10,495 bases of DNA from Bordetella parapertussis (GCA_945878355.1 CAMCTC010000143.1:1-10495); one strand, 5' to 3'; positions 1 to 7,707 are shown, counted from the stretch's first letter. Translations and numbers: made by a program. Notes: a model not told the origin generated them from the letters alone.

Positions 1-962
1 GCCCCGACCGACACCGACACATAGCGGATGTTGCGGGCGACCCAGTTGTACAGGCGCCGCACCTTGTCGCGCTCATCGGCTGCGCCGGCCACCAACTGCG
101 CCGACAGCGCCGCAATCGCCGGGCTCACGCCAGCCTTGGGCTTGGCGCGGGCCTGGTAGGCCTTGGCCAGTTCCGGATAACCGGCAAAGCTGCTGATCAA
201 CAAATGCGGCGCGAAGTCGGCCAGATCGAGTTGCCCGCTCTCGGGCGGATGAGCCTGCATCTCACGGTAGGTGTAGCGATGCCTAACACTGCCGGGCGGA
301 TCCGTTGGCAACGAAGGCACCGGCCCGCCCAGCATCCGGTCGGCGTCCATCTGCAGCGCCAGGCTTGGGTCGTAGATCAGGTCGATGCTGAAGTCTTCGT
401 GCCTGTAATGCGGGGTGATGACTTCAGACTGGAAAAAATGGCCCGGGAAATACGCCGTGTGCTGGGTTGACTTGAAGCGGTAGCCCAGCAGGCTGCCCAC
501 TGCCACCTTCGCAAAAATGATGACCTTGACCTTCTCGTCGCTGAAGGCCACATCGCCGTCGGCAACCACGTCCTGGGTTCGGATCTTGTCGGTGGCCACC
601 TCGACGCGGCTGCCGTCGGGCTGCAGCGTGTAGGCCTCCAACACCTCGACATCCTCCAGCGCACTGTTGAAGCTGACCCGCTGCTCGCCAGCGCTGCGGA
701 TGCCTTGCTCGGTCTCGACGCGCAACACCCGTTCGATCACCTGCGTGTTGCTGCCGTCGCGGTTCACCTGAATGCTGAGCGATTCGCGCACCCAGCTCAG
801 CGACGGCTGGTACTGCGCCTGGGCTTGGGCTTGGGCTTGGGCAGACATTGCCACCAGACTCAACAAGCTAAAACAGCCCAAAAAGCTGAAACGACCAGAG
901 CGACCAACACGGCCGGGGCGGCCAGAAAAGACAGAAGCGAGCACGCGCAGGATTCGGGGCAA
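1..962 (-). CDS. DUF3857 / transglutaminase-like exported protein, N-terminal part (3' end off the left edge)
   Basis: The frame is open from 962 to the left edge (320 codons, no stop). I chose the TTG at 962 because GGAGGG lies 7 bases upstream (975-970), and because starting there keeps an export signal: an Arg-rich n-region, a hydrophobic stretch FSFLGCFSLLSLVAM and a signal-peptidase-like SAQA site. The ATG at 848 would remove that signal. The mature protein begins with a Gln-Ala repeat. Residues ~55-230 look like the beta-rich DUF3857 domain (typical phrase 'VLRVETEQGIRSAGEQ'). The visible end, 'RRLYNWVARNIRYVSV', is the characteristic opening of a transglutaminase-like domain; the catalytic Cys/His/Asp would lie beyond the window. 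Family members are usually about twice this length and are predicted periplasmic; their biochemical role is poorly known. The gene starts 122 bases after the VWA gene stop, so it may be a separate unit. Confidence 0.83.
   Translation of the reverse strand, partial: MPRILRVLASVFSGRPGRVGRSGRFSFLGCFSLLSLVAMSAQAQAQAQAQYQPSLSWVRESLSIQVNRDGSNTQVIERVLRVETEQGIRSAGEQRVSFNSALEDVEVLEAYTLQPDGSRVEVATDKIRTQDVVADGDVAFSDEKVKVIIFAKVAVGSLLGYRFKSTQHTAYFPGHFFQSEVITPHYRHEDFSIDLIYDPSLALQMDADRMLGGPVPSLPTDPPGSVRHRYTYREMQAHPPESGQLDLADFAPHLLISSFAGYPELAKAYQARAKPKAGVSPAIAALSAQLVAGAADERDKVRRLYNWVARNIRYVSVSVG
819..842. repeat. Hexanucleotide tandem repeat (GGGCTT) encoding Gln-Ala
   Basis: About 3.7 consecutive copies of GGGCTT on the plus strand. 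On the coding (minus) strand they read as alternating Gln-Ala codons just after the predicted signal-peptide cleavage site of the DUF3857 protein. The unit is a multiple of three, so copy-number change would alter the length of the mature N-terminus without shifting frame. Confidence 0.85.
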
Positions 963-993
963 GGGTTGGCCCTCCAGGGTCAGGGGTCGGGTG

Positions 994-1013
994 CTGCTGC
1001 GGGTTCGCAGCAG
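994..1013 (-). other. Perfect 8-bp inverted repeat between the VWA gene and the DUF3857 gene
   Basis: CTGCTGCG (994-1001) and CGCAGCAG (1006-1013) form a perfect 8-bp stem with a 4-base loop, extendable by two G-T wobbles and a G-C pair. It lies in the 122-base gap between the VWA stop (1085) and the TTG start (962). No T-run follows on the minus strand, so it is not a classical intrinsic terminator. It could be a leader hairpin of the DUF3857 gene or a Rho-type end of the upstream operon. Confidence 0.5.
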
Positions 1014-1084
1014 TGCAGATCGCAACGACAAGGGTCGCGACAATTCAAAAACGGCGCATCGCCACGTCAAGGTGGACAGGCTGA

Positions 1085-2497
1085 TCATCCCTCTGGATCC
1101 TCAGCCGAAGCGAAACTCAAACTTTCAGCGAAACTTTCAGCCAAACTCTCGGCCATTCGCACACCAACGCCGAAGGGCAGTTCACTGAGCCGCACCGCAT
1201 CCGGGGTCAGCAACCAGATCACCGGCCAGGGCGGTGGCCGGCTCGGGAAACTGCCCATGCCATCGGTCGCGTACAACACCACCGTGGCAGCATCGTGCTG
1301 CTGTGCCAGCCAGTCGAACACTGGCCTGAAATCGGTGCCACCCCGGCCGAGTATCGGCATCGTCGCTGGCAACTCGGTGCCATCAAACTCAGACCACTCC
1401 TGCACCTGCTGGATCGCAGCATCGGCCTGGATCACCGTCAGCCGGCACGGAAAAGTTTCCCGAAAAGCGCGCAACTCGGCCACGATCTCACCCAGCACCT
1501 TTTGCGACATCGAGCCCGAGGTGTCGATCGCAAACACCACATGCCCGGGCGCCGCCACGCCCAGCGAGGGCATGTACAGGCCCCGGTGCAAATGCTTCTT
1601 GCTGAACGGGTAGCTGCTCCAGTCGCTCTTGATGCGGTCTTGCAGCCAGGCCCGCAGCAGCGCCCGCCAGTCAAGCCGGCCAGGGCCTTCGGCGCCGCAG
1701 GCCTGGCGCAAGCCCGCCGCCGCCGCACCGTGCATCTTGGCCAAAGCCTCGTCACGCAGTTCACGCCGCAGCGCATCGAGTTGTTCCGGGTCGGGCGAAT
1801 CGCCGCTGCGCAGCGGCCGCACCCGCGGGTCGTCGGCGTCGACCAGGTCGGCCCCGATCGTCGGCAAGCTGCCCGACTCGTCATCGTGCAGGTCTTGTGC
1901 ACCCGGCGTGCCACGCCCACCAGGCCAGTCAAGCCCGCGCGGCGGGCTGCGCGCCCAACTGCGAGGGTCTAACTTCGGGTAGATCTGCTCGGCCGGCATG
2001 CCGATATAAGCGTTGTCGATCAAGCCGCCCGCAGGCAGTTGGAAGCCCTGGTCTCTCAGCAGCAGGTTGATCGCATGGTCGCAAGCCAGATTCCAGCCCA
2101 GTGCATCGCGCTCACTGCGGCGGCCGGCGTGGTCCAACAACACATGCATCACCTCGTGGGCCAGCAGGCCGCGCAACTGCGCGTCGCTCAGGCCGCTGAC
2201 CCAGGCCGGGTTGTAGAAGATGTGGTAACCGTCGGTTGCAGCGGTATCGCACCAGCTCAGCCCCGAGACATCGAGCACCGGCAATCGCATCACGGCTGAG
2301 GCCAAGAAGGGCTGCGCCAGCGTCAGGCGGATGCGCGCGCGCAGCACGCGCTGGCGCACGGCGTCGCGGCTTGCCACCGACATCGCTGCGGGTATCACTG
2401 CGGGCGGCACTGTGGGTGTCATCGCTGACATTTCTGCCGACGGCAGCAAAGCCCTGCGCCCGCGCGCCGAGCCCTCAGCGCGTGATGAGGTGGCCAT
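1085..2497 (-). CDS. DUF2201-type metallopeptidase-like + VWA (MIDAS) protein, MoxR partner
   Basis: A two-domain protein of 470 residues. The N-terminal part carries HEVMHVLLDH at 114-123, an HExxHxxxxH zinc-metallopeptidase signature, followed by WNLACDHAINLLL, typical of the DUF2201 N-terminal domain. A Pro/Gly/Asp-rich linker (~170-240) leads to a C-terminal VWA-like domain from ~318: DTSGSMS (325-331) is the MIDAS DxSxS motif, with supporting Thr in GGTDF (388) and Asp in ATDGMG (412), so the metal site looks complete. Such proteins are commonly encoded beside MoxR ATPases, which are thought to remodel a client that the VWA protein binds. The gene is the last of the four-gene operon; its ATG overlaps the MoxR stop by 23 bases. 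Start uncertain: no strong ribosome site precedes 2497, and M26 (ATG at 2422) is possible since the first ~40 residues are low-complexity. Whether the peptidase site is active cannot be told from sequence. Confidence 0.9.
   Translation of the reverse strand: MATSSRAEGSARGRRALLPSAEMSAMTPTVPPAVIPAAMSVASRDAVRQRVLRARIRLTLAQPFLASAVMRLPVLDVSGLSWCDTAATDGYHIFYNPAWVSGLSDAQLRGLLAHEVMHVLLDHAGRRSERDALGWNLACDHAINLLLRDQGFQLPAGGLIDNAYIGMPAEQIYPKLDPRSWARSPPRGLDWPGGRGTPGAQDLHDDESGSLPTIGADLVDADDPRVRPLRSGDSPDPEQLDALRRELRDEALAKMHGAAAAGLRQACGAEGPGRLDWRALLRAWLQDRIKSDWSSYPFSKKHLHRGLYMPSLGVAAPGHVVFAIDTSGSMSQKVLGEIVAELRAFRETFPCRLTVIQADAAIQQVQEWSEFDGTELPATMPILGRGGTDFRPVFDWLAQQHDAATVVLYATDGMGSFPSRPPPWPVIWLLTPDAVRLSELPFGVGVRMAESLAESFAESLSFASAEDPEG
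1112..1154. repeat. Three imperfect 12-bp tandem repeats in the 3' end of the VWA gene
   Basis: Units resembling AAACTTTCAGCG occur in tandem (AAACTTTCAGCG, AAACTTTCAGCC, AAACTCTCGGCC), preceded by a partial unit. They encode a repeated Ala-Glu-Ser-Leu/Phe tail (MAESLAESFAESLSF, residues 448-462) downstream of the VWA fold. Confidence 0.75.
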
Positions 2498-3461
2498 GGG
2501 TCTTCAAGAAATCCTTGTAGCCCGCTTCGCGCAGGAATCCCGGCCTGGCCTTGAGCATGTCGCGCGCCAGCACCACACCAAACTCCGGTGGCAACCGGCC
2601 CAGCAATTCAGCGCTGGCCTGTGACACGGCCATCTCGTCGGCGTTGTGCGCCAGCCAAGAGGTCAGCAGGTAGATGCCGTCCAGCCCGGTCGGGATCTCG
2701 GCATTCTTCGGGTCGTCGACGATCGCGCGCATCTGCCGCTCGTTGATCGCTTTCTTGACGAAGGACGCAAACTCGATCGCCGCGCCTGTGCCGACGATGC
2801 CGGGCAACACGTCCGCACAGGCCTTGTGCCCACCAAAACTGCCCAGCAAGTCAGACAGCATTTGCCAGGATCTCGGCGTCGGGTAGGCGGCCGAATCACC
2901 CGGCTCTTGCCACAGCAGTTGCGGCCGCACGCCGATGAACGACACCACCAGCGGCTGCAAGCGCCGCGCAAGCGCCCAGTCACGCCAGTCCTCGACATCG
3001 GCCTCCAGGTCCAGGTGCACAAAGCGGTTGGCCAGTGCGCTCGACATCCTGAAAGTCACCGCCCTGTCCTGCTGCCGGTTGCCGGCGGCCACGATCCACC
3101 AACCCTCGGGCAGCACGTACTCGCCCACCCGGCGGTCCAGCACCAGTTGGTACAAGCTGGCCTGCACCAGCGGCGGCGCGGCATTGATCTCGTCGAGAAA
3201 CAGCACCCCAGGCGGCTCGCCCTCGCGTGGCAGAAAAGCCGGCGGGCACCAGACTGCACGACCGCCCTCGATCGCCGGGATGCCGCGCAGGTCGGTCGGG
3301 TCGAGCAGCGAGGCCCGCAGGTCGATCACCGGCAGGCCACGCTCGGCCGCGATCGCATGCACGATCGAGCTCTTGCCGATGCCAGGTGGGCCCCAGATGA
3401 AAGCCGGCCAGCGCTGGCCCAGCATCGACTCGAGTACAGCCTTGAGGCGGGAAGGTTTCAT
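2475..3461 (-). CDS. MoxR-family AAA+ ATPase
   Basis: A 328-residue ATPase with Walker A GPPGIGKSS (24-32), Walker B VLFLDE (86-91), sensor-1 Asn in AAGN (128), an arginine-finger-like ANRF (144-147) and a sensor-2-like TPRSW (195-199). Length and motif spacing fit the compact MoxR/RavA-like AAA+ branch. These enzymes form ring oligomers that use ATP to remodel or activate partners and are typically encoded with VWA proteins, as here. The ATG overlaps the stop of the upstream 333-residue gene in an ATGA arrangement (3461-3458), and no clear ribosome site precedes it, so translation is probably coupled to the upstream gene. The 3' end overlaps the longest start of the VWA gene. Being in one operon with a retron-type RT makes a conflict or defence role more likely than metabolic cofactor insertion (inference). 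Confidence 0.93.
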   Translation of the reverse strand: MKPSRLKAVLESMLGQRWPAFIWGPPGIGKSSIVHAIAAERGLPVIDLRASLLDPTDLRGIPAIEGGRAVWCPPAFLPREGEPPGVLFLDEINAAPPLVQASLYQLVLDRRVGEYVLPEGWWIVAAGNRQQDRAVTFRMSSALANRFVHLDLEADVEDWRDWALARRLQPLVVSFIGVRPQLLWQEPGDSAAYPTPRSWQMLSDLLGSFGGHKACADVLPGIVGTGAAIEFASFVKKAINERQMRAIVDDPKNAEIPTGLDGIYLLTSWLAHNADEMAVSQASAELLGRLPPEFGVVLARDMLKARPGFLREAGYKDFLKTHGHLITR

Positions 3462-4459
3462 AGGGTTGCAGGCTCGGTCAGTTCAAGGGGATGGGTCAAG
3501 GCAGTCGCGCAGGCCGCCAGCCAATCGGCAGGGTCGGCCGCAGCTGCCCAGGCAAAGCGCTGCATCAAGCGCTGCGCCAGCGCGGGGTCGATCGGCATCG
3601 AGACCTTGACGGCGCCGCCCAGGCCTTCAGACAACGCGTCCACCGGGCACAGCCAGGCGGGGCTGCGGGCGCCGGCCTCGGTCAGGTCGGGCAGCGGCGC
3701 CAGGCAGCGCAGCGAGCCCTCGACCAGCAGCCAACTGCCTTGGATAGACGCCGCCTGCAACTCCATCAGGTGCTCGACACGCATGCCCGTCAGCGCCAGG
3801 CCACTCGGGCCGGGTGCCAGCGATGCCGGGCCCAACCGGCGTGCCGGCAGCCCCGGACGAGACAGCCCCGGACGCAGCAGGCTCAGCCGCAGCGGCCCGG
3901 CTTGCGCGCGCAGCCAATCGCAGCCCACGATGCGCAGCGCCACCGCGTCGTCGTCGGGCACCTCGATGAACAAGGGCTCGCGCTCGGCACCGCGCAGCAG
4001 TTTCAGCAAGCGACGCAAGGCTGGCGCGGCCAGCAGTTCAGACGCCCGCCAACCCTTGCCCACCCGGTCGACATAGTCCACGCGGAGAGAGTTGACCTGG
4101 AAGTAACCAGCCTCAACCTCAGCACCCTCGGTGAAGAAGCTGAAACCCTCGCCGCTGTCGGCCATCGCACAGGCATAAGCCCGGTCGAGCGCACTGCGGC
4201 TGAACGGCATCACCGCGCCGGGCATGCCCGAGTCCATCATGTCGCGCAGCATCCGCCCGGTCGGGCTCGCCAGTCGCCGCTCGACCAAGGCCGCGCGCAA
4301 CGACGCCCCCAACCCGGCCGCATCGCCGCCTGGCTCGCAGGCCATCAGCATCGCCGCGTACACCACCATCACGGGCAGTTCGATCCCGCCAGCCACCTCG
4401 GGCTTCTTGTGGTCAGGCTGCGTGTGACCTGGCTTCGTACCGTCAGGCTTGTGTCTCAT
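3458..4459 (-). CDS. Uncharacterised 333-residue protein of the RT-MoxR-VWA operon
   Basis: I do not recognise this protein. Its reality is supported by position: it fills the space between the RT and MoxR genes, overlaps the RT stop by 17 bases and the MoxR start by 4, and its ATG at 4459 has GAGGA five bases upstream, inside the RT gene. The N-terminus is Lys/His/Pro-rich and polar (residues 1-23). It continues into a hydrophobic helix-like stretch, VMVVYAAMLMACE, then mixed segments, including an acidic-aromatic region near residues 100-125 and an Arg/Leu/Pro/Gly-rich middle (~190-215). I see no Cys/His cluster of the SWIM zinc-finger type, no nuclease, protease or NTPase motif, and no clear membrane helix set. 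By context it may be the third component that accompanies MoxR-VWA pairs in predicted conflict systems, or a retron accessory protein; this is a guess from gene order only. Confidence 0.8.
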   Translation of the reverse strand: MRHKPDGTKPGHTQPDHKKPEVAGGIELPVMVVYAAMLMACEPGGDAAGLGASLRAALVERRLASPTGRMLRDMMDSGMPGAVMPFSRSALDRAYACAMADSGEGFSFFTEGAEVEAGYFQVNSLRVDYVDRVGKGWRASELLAAPALRRLLKLLRGAEREPLFIEVPDDDAVALRIVGCDWLRAQAGPLRLSLLRPGLSRPGLPARRLGPASLAPGPSGLALTGMRVEHLMELQAASIQGSWLLVEGSLRCLAPLPDLTEAGARSPAWLCPVDALSEGLGGAVKVSMPIDPALAQRLMQRFAWAAAADPADWLAACATALTHPLELTEPATL

Positions 4460-7400
4460 CGCCGTCCTCGGTCAATGGGTTCTGCTCAGCGGGTTGGCCG
4501 CCCTCCAAACCGGCCTCGGCCACGGCCCCGGCATGCAGCAAGCGCTGCAGCAGCGCCCGACCCTCCTGCGCATGGACCATCTTGACGAACGCCACCCGGC
4601 CGCGCAGCGCAGCGGCCGACTGCTCGGCGCCGTCCCACTGCGCCACGCCACCCTGCTCCACCCGGTGCACCGCAGCGCGCAGCCGGCGCCGGATGTGGCG
4701 CGGCACGCTGACCTGCTGGTTGACCACCAAACCGGTCACCATCTGCCGGCGCCCGCGCCGAAAGATGTTGGTCTTCTTCGGGTCGAGCGCCAGGCCGATC
4801 TGCGCCAGCGTGCGGCGCGCCACCCCCAGCATCTGCACCGCGGTGTCGCTGCCGGAGAAGGTCAAGTCATCGGCATAACGCGTGTAGTGCAGACCGCGCT
4901 GCTCGGCGGCCTGCGCCAGCACCTCGTCGCTGCGCCACAACACCCGGTTGAGCAGCGTCGGGCTGGTGGGCGCACCCACCGGCAAGCCGCCCTCAGCGGT
5001 GCAGATGTCGACCAGCATCGACACCGCCACCGGCCCCAGGCTATGGCCCAGGTCACGCCTGAGCACGCCCAGCACCAGCGGCCACTTCACGCTCGGAAAA
5101 CAGTTGCTGACATCGGCATTGACCACCACCGGCTGGCCCACATGCGGCGCCGCGTTGTCGCAGATCGATCGCCCGGGCACAAAACCGCAGGCACAGGCAT
5201 GGCTGCCCAGCGGCAGCAGCAAGTGATCGAGCACGGCGCGCTGAACCCGCTTCAAAGCCCGGCCGGGCGCGAGGATCACACGCTGCCCGCCCGACTTCTT
5301 GGGCCGCAGCGACCGGGTGTAGGACGCGTCGAGCTTGTGGCCGGGTGCCGCCGAGCGCCTGGCCGCAGCAAACACTGCCATCAGCGGCGGCGCCAGCTCA
5401 GCGCCGACCGCACGCACCAGTTCCAGCATCGCCGCCTCGCGCGCTGCGCTGCCCTTCAGCAGCGTGATCGCGCCCTGCAAACCGCCCAGCCACAGCGGCT
5501 CGCCCAGGTGCTTGTGCAGCGCGCGCAGCCACCAGCCGTTGCGCCGGGCGCAGGCCAGCAGCGTCACCGCGCGTTGCAGCGCGTCGCCAGCGGCCAATGA
5601 CAGCCAGCGCGTGCGCCAAGGCAGCAAACCCACCTGGGGCGGCAAGTGCAGCGTCAAATCCTGCAAATCGTCCAGGCTGCTCACCCGGTGCAGGCGCTGG
5701 CGCCAGGCCGCGCGCTGCAGCACCGGCCGGCTGCAGAAGCGCAGACGGTCGAGCAGGGGCAGCGGCGACTCAGGGTGCGCCGCCAGCGCCAGCAGCAGCG
5801 GCTCAGGCCCCTCATCGACCAGCCCATCGGTGGCCAGCGGGTCCAGCACCAGCCAGCGCAGCACGGCCGGCAACAAGTGACGCAGCATGCGCTGGATGCT
5901 GAGCGACAAGGCTGCGGCTTGAGCAGCCTGCTCGGGCAGTGGCCCAGGCAAACCCGCCGATGACGGCAAGGCCCCCGCGCCATCGCCAACAGCCACACAC
6001 AACGACGCCAGCATCGCCTGCCCGAAGCCCTGCGGCGCCACCGGCGTGCGACCGTCGGCCAGCAGCGTCAGGCCGTACATGAACACCTGCGGGTACGTGC
6101 CGGGTAGGTCTTGCACCGCGTCGATCACACCATGCCATTCAGGCGTGCCGATCGAGCTCGAAACAAAGCGGCCCCAGCTGCGCGCAAAAGTTTGGGCGCA
6201 GTCGCTGATCGCCCTGTCGGCCAAGGCCCGCAACGCCGGTGCCTGCGGGCCGGCCATGCACAACAGCCAGGGTCGTGCATCGGGCAGCGCCAGCAGCCTG
6301 TCGGCCAGTTTCTGGCGCCCGAAGTTGCCAAATTTACCGGGCTCGTTGGCCACGCGGACCAGGTCGGTCAGCGGCGCCGCGCGCCAGCCCACCGCATCGG
6401 CCAGCAGCAAGCCACCCTTGCCGGCCGCAATCAGCAACAGCTCATCGGCCTCGCACCAGCCGCGGCGCAGCAGCACCAGGTCGTGCAAAGGCAGGTCGCT
6501 GCTCTGCAGCGCCCCGGTCGCCAACTGCTGCGCGACCTTGCCTGCGCTCATCTCCCACCAGACCGGCATCGCCCTGCCGCACAGCGACGACAGGCGCGCC
6601 ATCGCCACGGCATCCATAGGCGCCCAGGCCCGTCCATCACTGCCGTGCAGCGTGGCCAAACCAAAATCTGCGTCCAAGCGGCGCAGTCCGCCATGCTCGC
6701 GCCGCAGCACCATCACCAGTTGCCGCAGCAGCGCGCTGTCTTCCAGCCGGGCGATGTCGGCGCCAGCCTGGTCGAGCCGGCGCTCGCGAACCGCCAACAT
6801 CATCGACGCCAGCCATCGGCTCAGGCTGTCGCGCTCGGCGTTACGCCCTGCCAGGTGGTCCGGCAACGCCGCCAGCCGCTGCAGTGCAGCGCTCAGCAGC
6901 AAAGGCCACAACGCCGGCGTGCCGATCACCAGTTGCCGGGACTTGGGCGTGAGCAACAGGTATTCCACCTCGCGCAGCGGCCGCCAGCGCCGTCCGCCCG
7001 ACTGCGCACCGTGCACCGCGCGGGCCAGTTCCACCCGGCGCTGGTAATCGGTGACACCCGACTGGTGCGCTGCCGCGTCGATCAAGCCCTGCAGCGCGGC
7101 GCCGGTCGCACAAAGGTGCGCCAGACGGTAGCGCAAGCGCAAACTGCTCTTGAGCGCCGTCTGCCGCCCCAAGTCTGGCACGACCACGGCAGCGGCATCA
7201 GCCGCCATCAGCGCCACAGCCATCGCATCGGTGCGCCAGCGCGCAGCCGAGATCGCCTTGAGCCGGGACGCCTCGGCACACAACAATGGCGACACCGTAC
7301 GCGACGAGCCGGCAGCGCAAGCAGCGCGGTAGAGCATGCCCAGCCACAGCGGCCGTTCCATCGCCACCGACCAGCACTGCTGCAACACCGCCTGCTCGGG

Positions 7401-7604
7401 CAACTGGCGTCCGAACAGCGATAAACAAGCCGGCCACAACGGGACCAGCGTCGCTGAAAACTCGCTCAACCAGCGCGAGCCAAAATCATCTGCATACGGG
7501 TCCAACCCGGCCAACCGGGGCGCAGCGAACAGGTCAGCGCCTTGCTGCTCGAGCAGCGCGCACAAGTCCTCAGCGCGGCGCTGACGCGGGTCCGGGGCGG
7601 TCAT
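4443..7604 (-). CDS. Retron-type reverse transcriptase with large N-terminal helical extension
   Basis: A 1053-residue protein. Residues ~757-1025 are a reverse transcriptase: GFVPGRSI (807-814); NAAPH (817-821), matching the retron NAxxH motif; motif A Asp at 831 (NADVSNCFPS); motif B-like GLPVGAPTSP (873-882); the catalytic YADD (910-913); and VTGLVVN (956-962), matching the retron VTG motif, followed by a basic thumb-like RHIRRRLRAAVH. Together these place it with retron RTs rather than group II introns or diversity-generating elements. Residues 1-750 have no motif I know; they are Leu/Ala/Arg-rich and look all-helical, perhaps HEAT/ARM-like. Ordinary retron RTs are only ~300-400 residues. 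Motif B has Val876 where most RTs have Gln. The ATG at 7604 has GAGGG about 10 bases upstream. It is the first gene of the operon; the ~240-base leader holds a candidate structured RNA. Likely role: cDNA synthesis in a defence system (inference). Confidence 0.93.
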   Translation of the reverse strand: MTAPDPRQRRAEDLCALLEQQGADLFAAPRLAGLDPYADDFGSRWLSEFSATLVPLWPACLSLFGRQLPEQAVLQQCWSVAMERPLWLGMLYRAACAAGSSRTVSPLLCAEASRLKAISAARWRTDAMAVALMAADAAAVVVPDLGRQTALKSSLRLRYRLAHLCATGAALQGLIDAAAHQSGVTDYQRRVELARAVHGAQSGGRRWRPLREVEYLLLTPKSRQLVIGTPALWPLLLSAALQRLAALPDHLAGRNAERDSLSRWLASMMLAVRERRLDQAGADIARLEDSALLRQLVMVLRREHGGLRRLDADFGLATLHGSDGRAWAPMDAVAMARLSSLCGRAMPVWWEMSAGKVAQQLATGALQSSDLPLHDLVLLRRGWCEADELLLIAAGKGGLLLADAVGWRAAPLTDLVRVANEPGKFGNFGRQKLADRLLALPDARPWLLCMAGPQAPALRALADRAISDCAQTFARSWGRFVSSSIGTPEWHGVIDAVQDLPGTYPQVFMYGLTLLADGRTPVAPQGFGQAMLASLCVAVGDGAGALPSSAGLPGPLPEQAAQAAALSLSIQRMLRHLLPAVLRWLVLDPLATDGLVDEGPEPLLLALAAHPESPLPLLDRLRFCSRPVLQRAAWRQRLHRVSSLDDLQDLTLHLPPQVGLLPWRTRWLSLAAGDALQRAVTLLACARRNGWWLRALHKHLGEPLWLGGLQGAITLLKGSAAREAAMLELVRAVGAELAPPLMAVFAAARRSAAPGHKLDASYTRSLRPKKSGGQRVILAPGRALKRVQRAVLDHLLLPLGSHACACGFVPGRSICDNAAPHVGQPVVVNADVSNCFPSVKWPLVLGVLRRDLGHSLGPVAVSMLVDICTAEGGLPVGAPTSPTLLNRVLWRSDEVLAQAAEQRGLHYTRYADDLTFSGSDTAVQMLGVARRTLAQIGLALDPKKTNIFRRGRRQMVTGLVVNQQVSVPRHIRRRLRAAVHRVEQGGVAQWDGAEQSAAALRGRVAFVKMVHAQEGRALLQRLLHAGAVAEAGLEGGQPAEQNPLTEDGDETQA

Positions 7605-7707
7605 CGCAGCCAGCCCTCAGGTGGCAGCGCCTGCGGCGAATCAGCCAGCGCCGTGCGGGGCCGAACCCTCGCCAGCCGGCACAGCGAAGTTGGCCGCGGA
7701 AGCAATG

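Noticed and set aside
705..1613. Long plus-strand frame (302 codons) antisense to the VWA and DUF3857 genes
   Set aside because: Lies opposite well-supported coding frames, has low-complexity Gln/Ser/Ala-rich composition and no family motif; a GC-rich shadow frame.
2646..5600. Long plus-strand frames at 2646-4076, 3491-4585 and 4449-5600
   Set aside because: All are antisense to the MoxR, 333-residue and RT genes; their products are Arg/Gln/His-rich without recognisable domains, as expected for shadows in GC-rich DNA.
6046..7424. Plus-strand frames of 333 and 437 codons opposite the RT N-terminal region
   Set aside because: They overlap each other in different frames and look like low-complexity shadows. 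The minus frame is one unbroken 1053-codon reading with a clear RT at its end.
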